Below, piece by piece: positions 1-10,229 of a stretch of DNA of 64,000 nt. The notes beneath the pieces were generated by a model. The model saw only the letters and a program-made list of their open reading frames with translations, did no database searches and was not told the origin of the DNA. Positions within the stretch are counted from its first letter, which is position 1, and each line of letters opens with the position of its first letter. Source of the DNA: Macrotis lagotis (taxonomy: Eukaryota > Chordata > Mammalia > Peramelemorphia > Peramelidae); assembly GCF_037893015.1 (NCBI RefSeq), contig NC_133666.1:463006867-463070866 (forward strand), in the 5' to 3' direction. A program made the translations under genes and the position numbers.

Positions 1-1373
1 GAGTCGTATTAAACTCCTTATATGAAATAAATATGGTGCTAGTAGCTAATAGCTAAACCAGGAAGAAAAAAACAGACAAAGAAAATTATAGACCAAGTTC
101 ACTAATTGATGCAAAAATCCTAAAATACTAGCTAGGAGGTTACAACAATATATCACAAAGATTATACATTGTGACCAAGTAAGAATTATACCAGGAATTC
201 AGGGCTGGTTCAATATAAGGAAATCTATTAAGACAATTGATTATATTACTAACAAAAGTCATAGAAATCACATGACCATCTCAAGAGATACAAAAAAATT
301 TTTGACAAAATACAACACTCATATTAGAAATACACAGGCATAGCTATAAGTGGATTTTTCATTAAAATGATAAGAATCAGCTATCGAAAACATCAGTAAT
401 CTTTATCTGTTATGGAGATAAGCTAGAAACCTTCCCAAGAAGATCAGGAGTGAATCAGGGGGTGCCTATTCTTCACTGCCAATATTATTCAGTACTATAC
501 TAGAAAGGCTAATGATAGCAAAAGTACAAGAAAAGAAAATTGAAGGACTCATATTGAGTAATGAGGTAATAAAATGATCTCCTTTTGCAGATGATATGAG
601 TATATTCTTAGAAAGTCCTTAAGATTCAACTAAAATGTTCATTGAATCAAATAGAAAAAATAGAATAGAAAATAAACTCACATGTATCTATATCTATGAT
701 ATATATATATATGTATATATATATATCACAAAAAAGCCTTGCAAGAAAAAAATACTAAGATATATTTCATTTAAAATTTCCACTAGCCACTGACAGTATC
801 AAATACCTATAAGTATACCTGCCAAGCAAAGCCACGAACTGTAAGAATGCAATTATAAGACACTTTTTAATATACAAATAAATTGGATTTAAATAATTGG
901 AGAAATACTAAATATTCATGAGTAGGCCAAAACAATATAATAAAAATGATAGTTCTACCTAAATGAATCAACTTATTCAATATCATCCCAATTAAATTAC
1001 CACCCAAAAATCATTTTATTGAACTAGGAAAAAATAGCAAAATTCAAGAACAAAAAGGTCAAGAACTCCTGAGAAACTCATGAAAAAAAAAAGAATGTAA
1101 AAGAATAGTATCAGATCTTAAGCTATATTATTTGGTTATTATTGTAAAAACTATCTCTTACTGTTATACCAATAAATTATCATAATCTTATGTTTGATAA
1201 ATATAAAGATTTAATTTTAGGGGATAAGAATTTACTAGTAAAGAAATGTAATGGGGATAAGCTAGAAAAGTGAAACAGGTATGGTAGAAACAAGTAGAAA
1301 TCAATGTTGTTCATGTTTTAACAAAATCAAAATGGGTATATGACCTAGACATAAAGGAAAAATAAATTCATGC
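1..1373 (+). pseudogene. L1 ORF2 reverse transcriptase remnant (copy A)
   Basis: Decayed LINE-1 ORF2, sense strand. Conceptual translation shows L1-like text around 190-300 (GIQGWFNI, then [10 protein letters not shown]) and the polymerase motif FADD at 584-595. A stop codon lies three codons before that motif, and other stops and frameshifts follow. Thumb-like sequence continues to about 1150. The 5' part is cut by the window edge; its equivalent is visible in copy B from about 38045. A SINE at 1374-1685 splits it from the C-terminal part. No functional product is possible. Confidence 0.85.
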
Positions 1374-1685
1374 TTGTTCTTCAGTCTTGAAGAAGACCAT
1401 GACCTCAGAGAGATAATGCCATGACAAGGTAGTGAATTGGATTTGAGTAAAGGGGTTGTTATGTTAAGACACCAATCTCACTTTCTCCTTTGAAGCAATC
1501 TGAGCCCAGTGGCCAGATATGGATCAGGATGACTGAAGATGGTCCTGGATGTGAGACAATCAGGACTGACTTGTCTATGATCCCACAGCTAGCAAGTGTC
1601 AAGTGTCTGAGGTCAAATTTGAACTCAGGTCCTCCTGACTCTAGGGCTGATGTTCTGTTCACTGCACTAAACCATCTAGTTTCCC
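1374..1685 (-). repeat. Long tRNA-derived SINE inserted in L1 (copy A)
   Basis: The tRNA-like head is at the right end, in reverse orientation (CACTGCACTAAACCATCTAG). The body reads GAAGAAGACCATGACCTCAG near the left end. Elements of the same family lie at 13882-14180 (plus) and 33625-33930 (minus), and a truncated one at 21190-21415 (plus). Similar ATAAATT strings on both sides may be the target-site duplication. L1 ORF2 resumes on the far side, which shows that the SINE landed in a pre-existing L1. The short open frames here on both strands are simply this SINE. Confidence 0.8.
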
Positions 1686-1696
1686 TATATATAAAT

Positions 1697-1997
1697 TAGG
1701 ACATGCAAAATATTACCTGTTAGATTTATGGAGAGGAGAATAATATATGAATAAACAACATGGAGAGCACTGTGAGATGTAAAATGCATAATTTTGATTA
1801 CATTAAATTAAAAAGGTTTTGTACAAATAAAATCTCTGTAACCTAGATTAGAAAAAAAGCAGAAAATTGGGGGAGGGGAGTTTTATAGACAGTTTTTTGG
1901 ATAAAGGCCTCATTTCTTAAATATATAGAGAACTTTGTTAAATTTGGAAGACAATGAGTCATTCCTCAATTGATAAATGGTGAAAGGATATGAACTA
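1697..1997 (+). pseudogene. L1 ORF2 C-terminal remnant (copy A)
   Basis: Continuation of the L1 after the SINE. The text near 1769-1850 translates as RCKMHNFDYIKLKRF, and that near 1960-1995 as SSIDKW followed by KDMN. Both are typical of mammalian L1 ORF2 C-terminal regions. The same ORF2 segment occurs in reverse orientation at 28190-28660. The element ends, or is lost, near 2000. Confidence 0.8.
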
Positions 1998-2009
1998 ACT
2001 ACTAGTCCT

Positions 2010-2153
2010 TTGGTATCAAAAGAGGACCACACCTTCAGAGACAGAACTGATAGATGAAAGTATATATTGTTTATTTTCATACACACATATATATGTGTGC
2101 GTGTTTATGTCTATCTGTGTGTGTTTGTGTGTGTGTGTGTTTGTGTATTTGTG
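2010..2153. repeat. TG-rich microsatellite with flank
   Basis: A short unrecognised flank runs into an alternating GTGT/GTTT tract from about 2093. Copy B has the same tract at about 41530-41597 but longer, which shifts the offset by about 8 bases. The purine-rich GGGA repeats just after it (2186-2206) are unchanged in copy B. Confidence 0.8.
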
Positions 2154-2546
2154 TGAAATGTTGGCCTTCTTTAGTGTGAAATTGGGAGGGAGGGAGGGAG
2201 AGAGACAGCTTGGATCTCAAACTATAACAAAAAAATTTTACAAGACAGGAAAATTGTTCAGTACTTTATGTAGCCCCTTTGATGAGGACCAAAGACTAAA
2301 GGAGCTATGACTGTGTCTGAGAAGAAGTCTCCCTTTCCCCTTATCCTAACAAAGATAGGAGAGCTGAAATCTTAACAATGGTGAGAAGTGAAATAGTGGC
2401 TTAGGTAGAGAACTAAAGGACTAAGCAAATCCTAGTTAGTTCCTGATACCATTCTATGGAATGTATTCTAGTTGGGGGGGGGGGTGTACAGGGGGACTGG
2501 AGGGGGTTGTCAGTTCTACTTTTCAACTCTTCCCTCACCCATTACA

Positions 2547-2648
2547 TCTATATCTATATCTATATCTATATCTATATCTATATCTATATCTATATCTATA
2601 TCTATATCTATATCTATATCTATATCTATATCTATATCTATATCTATA

Positions 2649-2727
<79 letters not shown>
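2547..2727. repeat. Compound microsatellite (TATATC)n-(TA)n-(GA)n
   Basis: Three simple repeats abut: a TATATC hexamer array to about 2655, a TA run to about 2692, then a GA run to 2727. Long open frames across it on both strands (alternating IY, LY, SI, RE or DI residues) are trivial products of the repeat. A run of ten G lies upstream near 2475. Copy B (41994-42173) has a rearranged form with interrupted hexamers and a CATATATTATA insertion between blocks. Confidence 0.95.
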
Positions 2728-2728
<1 letters not shown>

Positions 2729-2729
2729 T

Positions 2730-3700
2730 GAGTGATTTCCCATCGTCACAACCAGTAAATGTTAGAGGCTGGAATTGAACCCAAGTATTCCTAACTCCAA
2801 ACTCAGCATGATCCACAATGCTACATAGGCTTCATCGAGGATAGGTTGATTCTGTTTTAATTCATTTTATTTTGCATCAAAATTTCCTCACGTAAATTCA
2901 AATTTTGTTGAAAAGAAACTTCATTACTATAGAATATATGCAAGATAAAGTATTGTTTATGGCATATGGCATGACCATGTTGATAGTTTATTCACTGATC
3001 TGCTTAAGTACAGTTAGGACATTTGATATTTTCAAATTAAAATTTGTAAGTTTTTATAAAAGATAGTCTTTTAGCCTTATTCTTCCTCTGCTGAGTGCTT
3101 CTCAGTAAGGCCATCAGCTTCTTTCTAAGGTCTATAGACTCAAAACTGAAAGTTTGAAGTTTGGAGAGAGCCGAGCCATAACTTTCTGAGAAAATCACAT
3201 GCAATGTATCCTCAAACATTGCTGGGAAGGTTGCCTTGGGTATGCTCCAGAGAAAAGATGGCACAGTGGCCTGAGAACAAGCTCTCTAAGGTGTGATCAT
3301 AGCCATCTGGTAGCTTCCTATTTTAACTAGTTATTCTTGCTAGCTATTGTAAGATCACTTGTTTTTATATTGCTAAAGAATTTCAAATGCTAAAGGCACA
3401 CCTTTAAATTTCAGTACCCTTGGAAGAGCCCTGATTGCCCTGCCCAAGCTACAGCTCTGTGAGAAATTAAATGATGGTGATATTATAAAGAATAACCCAA
3501 GAAAAGATAAAGAAGGTAAAGGGCAAATCAAGAACATAAATCTCTAAGGTTTCTGAGTCAGTAAAAATAAGTGAAGAATAGATGTCATTGGAAGTCCTTT
3601 GAAACCCGAAGTACGGGAGTCAATAGTTTCCTGGAAACTTCTTCTCACTTCTCCCTTATCTCCTTTTCATCTAAATAATAGTTGACTTCATACAAAATGT
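2730..3700. other. Sequence without recognised element; one open frame on minus strand
   Basis: No repeat family is recognised with confidence. An open frame of 75 codons on the minus strand (3264 to 3037) starts MPSFLWSIPK and ends IKTYKF. It is preserved unchanged in copy B (42711 to 42484), but two near-identical copies give no test of selection. It matches no protein family I know. A worn repeat fragment or chance are as likely as a gene. Confidence 0.5.
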
Positions 3701-3915
3701 AGGAATTTAAGGTTTCTCATTTGATTCTTCCAACAAAGGTGTAAGAAAGTGCTTACAGGTATTATTATCCCCATTTTATAGATGAGGAAACTGAGGCTAC
3801 AGAAAACTAAATGACTTGTCCAGAGTCCTACAGCTAGCAGAGTCTGGTTAGAGAAGGACTGATCCCATGTTTTCCTCATTCTAAGTTCAATGATTTATCT
3901 ACCATGCTACATACT
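3700..3915 (-). repeat. MIR SINE fragment (copy A)
   Basis: Reverse-orientation MIR core. The diagnostic text runs from TTTTATAGATGAGGAAACTG (3776-3795) through GACTTGTCCAGAGTCCTACA to a decayed tRNA-like head near 3900. Copy B holds it at 43144-43359. Confidence 0.85.
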
Positions 3916-4503
3916 AACCTTTGCTTTGGCTCCATTGGTTAATGACTTTTCTCTTCATTTACCCTTGAGAATCTGATTTCAACTTCACCCTGGCTTTCTT
4001 TATATCCCTTATCACTCCCCTCCTCACTGAATCTTTTGCCAATTCTCTCACTCTTATTTTGACCCTGGAGTTGTAGAGATGCTAGCTCACAGCTTGCCCG
4101 TCCACTGACAATTTTCAGACCTTGCTTAAAAAAAACACTTTGCTGACATAAAAGAAAAACACAAACATATCTTTTATGAAACCTGTCCAATTTTACTTTG
4201 AAAATCTCATGCTGCATTTCAAATACAGCTTGAGCATAAGTCTAAGCACCAAAACAAAGTTTTGTTACAAAAGATTTACTGCTCCATGGATGGGGACTTT
4301 TAAGGCTCCGTCTGTTCTATAGGATTTTCCACTTAGGGGAATTTGTTGAAACCAGATCAGCAAAGCTTTGTTACCAAGAGCCATGCACATGAACATGGAA
4401 ATATCTTGGTTGAACAGAATCCTGTGTTAAAATGAGATTCTTAAGAAGAAGCTTTTTAAAAAAAACAAACCTGTGTTCTTTCTACATAATGCTACAGAAG
4501 GTG

Positions 4504-4632
4504 CTAAAGATAAGAAAAGATGGGAACCTGACTTATGGAGAAACTAATCAAGAAAATTCTTTCTGGAAAATTTTCAAAATGACAGAAATATTTTTAAAAA
4601 ATATGTAAATCCAGGTTTAAAAAAAAGATGCT
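4504..4632 (+). repeat. Local direct repeat, unit 1 (copy A)
   Basis: About 130 bases beginning CTAAAGATAAGAAAAGATGG and ending AAAAAAGATGCT. They recur at 5574-5704 with roughly 88-90% identity by eye. The family is not recognised. The two units lie about 1.07 kb apart in the same orientation. The counterpart in copy B is 43948-44076. Confidence 0.85.
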
Positions 4633-4861
4633 ATAGAGATAAGCATTAAAGTACCACTACTCACATCATAGGTGCCATGCTATATAAAGGTCAATATGTA
4701 GACCTTTACTAAAAGTAATGTAAATATGGTACCTTGTTCCTAATCATAAGAGATCTTCAGAGCATTGAGTTAATGGGTTTTACTATTTTTTTCAGCAAAT
4801 TATATAACCTTTCCCACCTTTCATTTCAGAGGTCTTTTATTTAGATGATTTGGGGGAGTCA

Positions 4862-5020
4862 GAGTTTTTTGGATGAAAACCTTGCCTTTGCTTACCCCTA
4901 CCTTTGTGATTTGGGGCAAATCACCTCTACGGTTCAGTTCCTTAATTCTAAAATGAATGAGTTGGACTACAGCATCTCCAAAGTTCTTTCTAGCACTAAA
5001 TTCTAGGATCCCATGATAAT
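4862..5020 (+). repeat. MIR-type SINE fragment, 3' half (copy A)
   Basis: Contains the tRNA-SINE text GATTTGGGGCAAATCACCTC, then TTAATTCTAAAATGAATGAG and the 3' signature TTGGACTACAGCATCTCCAA. The same family occurs at 11610-11720 and 19540-19700. Copy B (44306-44449) lacks 15 bases near the start of this element, between short CCTTTG/CCTTTT repeats, which suggests replication slippage. Confidence 0.75.
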
Positions 5021-5340
5021 TAGCTAGTTGGAAATGGAGGACTTCACTGCACTCATTAATTAGGGAGAATTAAGTTTAATCATTAGATTAATATCCAACG
5101 CCTCTATATTTGCAAAGCTCTTTGTCATCCCTAAATCAAATTGCTCTGTATCCTTGTGGAAAAGGTCAAACTTAAGAGTCAAACTTTCTAGATGAAGACA
5201 CAGAGATTAAATGTCTTATGAAAAAAGTCAATATTAGCAATGGGATTTGAACTCAGGATGTTTTTGTGGTTTTACCTTCATTTTCAAAGAGGACCAATAA
5301 AATTACAAGGTAATATCTTGCCTTAAAAATGAATTCTATT

Positions 5341-5480
5341 GGGGTGGTTAGGTGGTACAGTGGATAGAACACCATCCCTGGATTCAGGAGTACCTGAGTT
5401 CAAATCCAACCTCAGACACTTAATAATTACCTAGCTGTGTGGCCTTGGGCACACATTTGTTTTGCAAAAACCTAAAAACA
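5341..5480 (+). repeat. Short tRNA-derived SINE, CCTAAAA tail (copy A)
   Basis: Full-length element: tRNA-like head (GGTGGTTAGGTGGTACAGTG), Pol III B-box-like GAGTTCAAATCC (5397-5408), then GTGTGGCCTTGGGC and a tail ending CAAAAACCTAAAA. The flanking target-site duplication is AAAAATGAATTCTATT (5325-5340) and AAAATGAATTGTATT (5481-5495), with one mismatch. The family is typical of marsupial genomes (WSINE1-like). Relatives in the window are at 15207, 18325, 24406 and 39057. Confidence 0.9.
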
Positions 5481-5573
5481 AAAATGAATTGTATTTAAAT
5501 TGCACAAAGTTGTCAGCCTTACTCTCTCTTTCTGCATCATTGAAGTTCAGTGGCAAGACAAAAGTCAGGATGA

Positions 5574-5704
5574 CTAAAGATAAGAAAAGATGGGGACCTG
5601 ATTTATGGGTAAACTAATCAAGAAAATCCTTTTTCTGGAAAATTTTCAAATTGACAGAATTTTTTTTAAAAAAATCTGTAAATCAGGTAAAAAAAAAAGA
5701 TGCT
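5574..5704 (+). repeat. Local direct repeat, unit 2 (copy A)
   Basis: Second unit of the repeat at 4504-4632. It starts right after a short SINE-like string (GTCAGGATGACT, 5564-5575). It differs from unit 1 by single bases and by A/T-run lengths, so it is much older than the 39-kb duplication, which carries both units. Counterpart in copy B: 45002-45134. Confidence 0.85.
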
Positions 5705-6877
5705 GACCTGGGAGTCTTCCATGTCTGAACCAGCTCTAAAAACTCCACAGTGCCTACTTCAAGTGCTTTTTTGGCTGTTGGAACAGATTGTTTTCATCTG
5801 TGCATTTCATGGGAGAGAGGTTGGGAAGGGAAGGCAGTCTTCACCTTATTGGTGACAACTCACTAACTCACCATTGGTTTTCTGACCTGTCAGTTCCCCT
5901 CAACCTGGGGAATTCATCCTGCCTGTCTGCTGAGATGGTTTTACCGGATGTGGCTGTCATAAATGCAATACCTTTTTGGATTCACAGGTGAGTGGACAAT
6001 GTTAGACAGACACTAAATTAGATGAGTAGCTCTGAAAAGGGATCAGTATGCCCTCACACTGGAGGTGCTAGTCCTCCTTGAATACCCACCCATATACCCT
6101 TGAACTAAGAATATCTATCATGTCTATGACTGAATGCTATGGTCTTATTCAAGCAAAACTCATACCGACAATCTGAATAATGGACTTCACTGGGAACTGT
6201 GACTGCCAAGTCAGGCTCATAAATTATATTTTAGTAGGATATTATATGTTGGTCCTGCTAAAGAGGCAAATATCAATCTTTCTTACTATTTGTACTTAAG
6301 AATAAACTGGAAAGCTAATCTAATCATTGACAGAAATAATCTCATAAAGAAGTTGGAATTCAAAAAATATTTTAAAAAGAAGTAGAAATTCAGCTTGGGG
6401 TTTCAATGAGGGTACTGAATCAATCACATCATCTCTCTTGTCTGACTCAAACCCAGTCATGGATCTCCTGTACAGCAAGCCCTTACAATTGACTAAGCAG
6501 GTTCCATTTGAACCCCATGAGTAATGAGACATTCATTCTGTTCCAAGGCAGAATATTCCATTTTGAGACTGTTCAGTTTTCCCTTAGATGTGCCTCAAAT
6601 CTGCTTCTCTCTGATATCTGTTGATCACTTCCAGTTTAGAGCTCCATGACCTCTTCACTGTGTCATTTTTAAAAGACAACTTTTAGGTCATCTGACTTCC
6701 TCCCAGTTCCTTCAAGTAAAAATTGGATACTTTAGGAATATGTTTGGAGGAGATTCCTGTTCTGCTTTGACTTGAGCTTGATCCTTTGTGAAATCCCTTC
6801 TAATGATGAGATTCTGTGATTCAATTGAGGATTGTGTGGCATGGTTTGGAATCCCCTTCACTTTATTTCAGGTGCTC
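5705..6877. other. Unique-looking stretch with a possible splice-flanked segment
   Basis: No interspersed repeat is recognised. At 5894-5987 lies a 94-base segment preceded by a pyrimidine-rich acceptor-like TTTTCTGACCTGTCAG and followed by the strong donor consensus CAG|GTGAGT. An open frame (5788-5991) runs through it on the plus strand, with protein text MVLPDVAVINAIPF. No family is recognised. Both splice-like sites are intact in copy B (45324-45417). This could be an exon of an unseen lncRNA or gene, but single splice pairs arise often by chance. Confidence 0.25.
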
Positions 6878-6962
6878 TCCAGATTGTCTTTTGGGGGGGT
6901 AGCTTTTTGGGGAAGGAGTTTCTAGGAATTGCTGCCTTCACATTGCCATCTTGGCTCCACCC
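6878..6962 (-). repeat. L1 5' end fragment (copy A)
   Basis: Reverse complement begins GGTGGAGCCAAGATGGCAAT, the 5' end typical of L1, with a YY1-like CAAGATGGC site, followed by about 65 bases of 5' UTR. The rest of the element is absent, so this is a rearranged or mostly deleted L1. The same start sequence is seen at 31176 in the longer antisense element. Copy B: 46310-46395. Confidence 0.65.
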
Positions 6963-7039
6963 CCAACCCTTGTCTTTTTTTTTTAATTGGATGAAAGATG
7001 AAGAACTTACAATGTTTAACTCAGATCAGCTCCATTTGA

Positions 7040-7145
7040 CACCTTAGAGAAGCCCATAGTCACAAAAATCACTGTCAGAAGCAGGACCTAAATCCAGTTT
7101 TTCTGACTCGACAGCCTATTTCCTATCCATTAAACCATATCACCT
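7040..7145 (-). repeat. MIR-like SINE head (copy A)
   Basis: Reverse-orientation tRNA-derived head: CACTGTCAGAAGCAGGACCT, then TCTGACTCGACAGCC and TCCATTAAACCATATCACCT. Degraded. Copy B counterpart at about 46472-46577. Confidence 0.7.
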
Positions 7146-7239
7146 CTACCTTTTCAATATACTTTCAAAAATGTGGTTCCTAGAACTGAAAATAATACTA
7201 TAGATATCTTCTAAGGCAAAATGCATTAAAAATATTGCT

Positions 7240-7472
7240 TTCCTAAAGTGCCATAGTGGACAGAGAGCATGGGCTTGGACTTAGGAAAACCTGAGTACAA
7301 AGGCAGTCTCAGATATGTACCAGTTTTGTGAATCGGGAAAGGATATTTAACAGCTGTTTACCTGGGTTTCATCTATAGTTGGGCATAATAAAAGCACCTA
7401 CCTCCTAGGGTTGCTGTATAGCTCAAATGAGATATTTATAAAGCACATAGAACTGTGTTGGACACACCTCTG
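7240..7472 (+). repeat. MIR SINE (copy A)
   Basis: Sense MIR. Head GTGGACAGAGAGCATGGGCT, middle TAATAAAAGCACCTACCTCC and TAGGGTTGCTGTATAGCTCA, tail AATGAGATATTTATAAAGCA. Nearly full length and heavily diverged from consensus, as expected for an old family. Copy B: 46671-46903. Confidence 0.85.
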
Positions 7473-7474
7473 AC

Positions 7475-9635
7475 CCTTCCTTAAAGTAATCTGACATCAT
7501 GTTAGCTTATCAAGTTTCCATGCCATACTGTTGACCAGAAATTTGAAGTTCTCAGATTTGCTAGATCTTTTTTATATAAAATGTTGTTTAGTCATATCCT
7601 CTCCATCCTGAACTTACAGGGTAAATTGTTTGAATTCAAGAATCAAACATAATATTTATTCCTACTGAGTTTCTTTTTAGATTTGACCAACATATTAGTC
7701 TATAGAGATCTTGACCAATTTAGAGGTTTATATTGTAGAGTGAAAAGGAGTTCTCTGTCTCTCTTATGAATAGTACTATGCATCACATCATAAGGGCCAA
7801 AACTAAGGTCAGGTTCATTTTTTCAGGAGGATTTATTTTAATGTGAAAGTTAATACATTCTATTAGGACCTGGTCACAAGAGCCTTTCACAATGATTGCA
7901 AAGAGAGTTTATTGGGCGTTTAGTATTCCAGGCTACATTGATGCCACTGTTTGTTAGAGTTTGGTATAAAGGAACCAAATGAGGAAAACATCAACAACAA
8001 CAGCATCCCAGTCATCAAGAAACTTGTCATCAGCTTGAAATTTCATTTAAAAGTAATTTGTTCCCCATTCTTCTGGCAAATAGATGAAAAACATACAGAC
8101 AATGTGAGACATTGTACTAAAAATCATTTGCTAAAGGTTATAAAAGGGCTAAAAGAATTCAAATGGTGAAACTTCCCAGAATGCAATTATATTACTAAGT
8201 CCTATTTGTGCCTTTCTTTTTTGCTTCCAAAGAAAGAAAGAAAGAACTTAGTGTACACCACTGTAGGTACTCGAGCTATAATTTTTGCAATGAAATATCA
8301 TGAACTGTGTCATGGTATAGAGGCATTTAATTAGAGCAATTTAACACATTGTAACTCACCAATGATTTTGCATTCAGTATTTTGAAACAGCTGAGTTTTC
8401 AAAATGGGGAGATTTGTTCACCACTAAATATCAATGAGCCTCTGCAGCTGTGCAGCCACTCAGATCTGGCTTTGCATATGTAGCGTAATGACTCTTTAGG
8501 AACTTGAAAAACCACTGAAACAGTAGCAGAGAGAAAACTAACTAACAAGTGGTCTAAATCAACTTTGAAAATAAGCATCAGTCTTTATATCCTAGGCTTA
8601 ATACTAGGTTTCATATCCTAGTCGTCCTAAAGTAAATTGAACAGTGGGCTAGAAAATAATTTAATGTGTCCCCATTTTTTGTTTAGTTTTCAAGAATGAC
8701 TAAGTCATTATATTTCTTTTTTTAATCATGCTATTATTGATGCTTTACTGTACTAGGTCTAGCGTCAAGAAGACTTGAGTTCAAAGTACTGAGCATAGTG
8801 CCTGTCACCTACTAAGTACTCCATAAATGTTAGTGAATATTATTTTTTATATTACTTGTTTCCTAACAAATATCTTTCCCTTTCTGACCCAACTATCTCC
8901 CTATCTTTCCTTTATATTTCCTTAAAAATGTTTTAAAAAAGAGCAGTTTGAAATGACATCAAAAATGTCTGGTTGCATATATGCAATGTTCAACATTTCT
9001 TTTCCCTTCTGCCAAAAAAAGGTGGGTGAGTATTAAGTGTTTTTATTTTAGTCTTCTCTACACTAAACCTGATCATAATAACATCATTTTTTAAAATATA
9101 TATCTATATTTTTCCACCGTTGCCATTGCTTTATCGCTCAAGCGAGTCTATATTTTTTGGGGGGAGGGGGTATTTTGTTTACTCTTAAACAAGAATAGTT
9201 TATTAATGTATAAAAACATTATTTGTACAAAATGAGAATAAATAAACATTAAATTAATAATAGACTTATAAAAATATAAAATAAAACATACAGAAAATAT
9301 CAGACAGAAAAAATTAGAATGTTAAATTTATTATTATACTCTTTTAAAAATGCTAAATAGAATAAACATTCAGTTTCATACACAAAAAAATATATATATA
9401 GTAGTTATTTTGTATATTGTTCTGGTTCTGCTTACTTCACTCTGCATCAGTTTATGTCTTCCCTCTCTAAATATATCATTTCTGTCATTTCATAGGAGGT
9501 AGTACCATTCCATAGACTTCATATTTCATGATTTATTCACCTTTCCCCTATCAGTAGCTTCTATTTTGTTTCTAGCTCTTTGCTGCCACAAAATGTACTG
9601 GCATAAATATTTTAGTATATATTAATCCTTTTCTT
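7475..9635. other. Low-repeat stretch; candidate conserved block at 8240-8580
   Basis: Apart from a short MIR scrap near 8745-8850 (AGCATAGTGCCTGTCACC) and AT-rich sequence after 9100, no repeats are recognised. The block 8240-8580 is mixed in composition, carries homeobox-like TTAATTA (8328-8334), an octamer-like TTTGCATATG (8471-8480) and CAGCTG E-boxes, and has no simple repeats. It reads like a vertebrate conserved non-coding element, but this is an impression only. An open frame at 7951-8169 is unrecognised and probably chance. Copy B: 46907-49068. Confidence 0.35.
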
Positions 9636-9639
9636 TCTA

Positions 9640-9960
9640 CAGCACTTAACAGTGCTGACCACAACTCCTTTCATAATCTTCTATCTTTTCTTGACTTCTG
9701 TGACATCACACTTTTAAATTTCCCTTCCAACCTCTATACTGTTTCTTCTCTTCCACCTTTCCTTGCTCTTCTCTTTCTCTTACTACTCCTTCTTTGTCTG
9801 CTTTAGTGGTTTCTTTTACTCATCTTCACCCTTAAATTTAGGTATTCCATAATGGTCTGTTGGGTCTCCTATCTTCTCTCCATTCAACCATCTCAACTCT
9901 CTCCCCAAACCTTGATCTTATTGGATTTTAAGTACCTCTCCAAATGTAAATTAGCAAATA
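9640..9960 (+). repeat. L2-type LINE fragment (copy A)
   Basis: Pyrimidine-rich sense strand typical of L2 reverse transcriptase coding sequence: AGTGCTGACCACAACTCCTT, then CTTTCATAATCTTC and TCTTTGTCTGCTTTAGTGGT. Strongly decayed, no frame retained. Interrupted by the MAR1-like SINE that follows. Copy B: 49073-49393. Confidence 0.65.
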
Positions 9961-9977
9961 TTGAGTGGTTCAGGGCA

Positions 9978-10206
9978 AGACTAGGTAGCATAATGGATAG
10001 TATGTTGAGCCTGGAGTCAGGAAGACTCATCTTCATGAATTCAAATCTAACCCCAGACTTGGGCAAGAGTAACTCTGTTTGCCTCAATTTCTTATCTTTA
10101 AAAAGAGATGGAGAAGAAAATGAAAAACCACTCCAATAGTTTTTCCAGGAAAATCTCAAATGGGGTCATGAAGAGTCAGATGAGACTGAAAAATAACAGC
10201 AACAAC
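9978..10206 (+). repeat. MAR1-like SINE, full length (copy A)
   Basis: tRNA-like head (ACTAGGTAGCATAATGGATA, GAGCCTGGAGTCAGGAAGAC), B-box-like GAATTCAAATCT, and the RTE-like 3' part AAATGGGGTCATGAAGAGTC ending in AACAGCAACAAC. The overlapping open frames on both strands (95 and 88 codons) are this SINE. Copy B: 49411-49639. Confidence 0.85.
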
Positions 10207-10229
10207 TGCAATTTATAGTTTTTAAAAAT

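Noticed and set aside
1459..1699. Paired open frames on both strands, conserved in copy B
   Set aside because: They coincide with a tRNA-derived SINE; conservation only reflects the recent duplication.
2547..2655. CRISPR-like regular array
   Set aside because: Hexamer repeats with no spacers in a vertebrate genome: a microsatellite.
2456..2749. Several long open frames on both strands
   Set aside because: They run through the TATATC/TA/GA microsatellites; the proteins are two-residue repeats.
3037..3264. 75-codon minus-strand frame identical in both copies
   Set aside because: The identity is uninformative at this level of divergence, and no family is recognised. Kept only as an unassigned region.
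5341..5420. Possible tRNA gene (A- and B-box-like sequences)
   Set aside because: It is the head of a SINE with tail and target-site duplication, and it cannot form an intact cloverleaf. The same applies to the other SINE heads.
9852..10159. Overlapping open frames of 95 and 88 codons
   Set aside because: Both lie on an L2 fragment plus a MAR1-like SINE.
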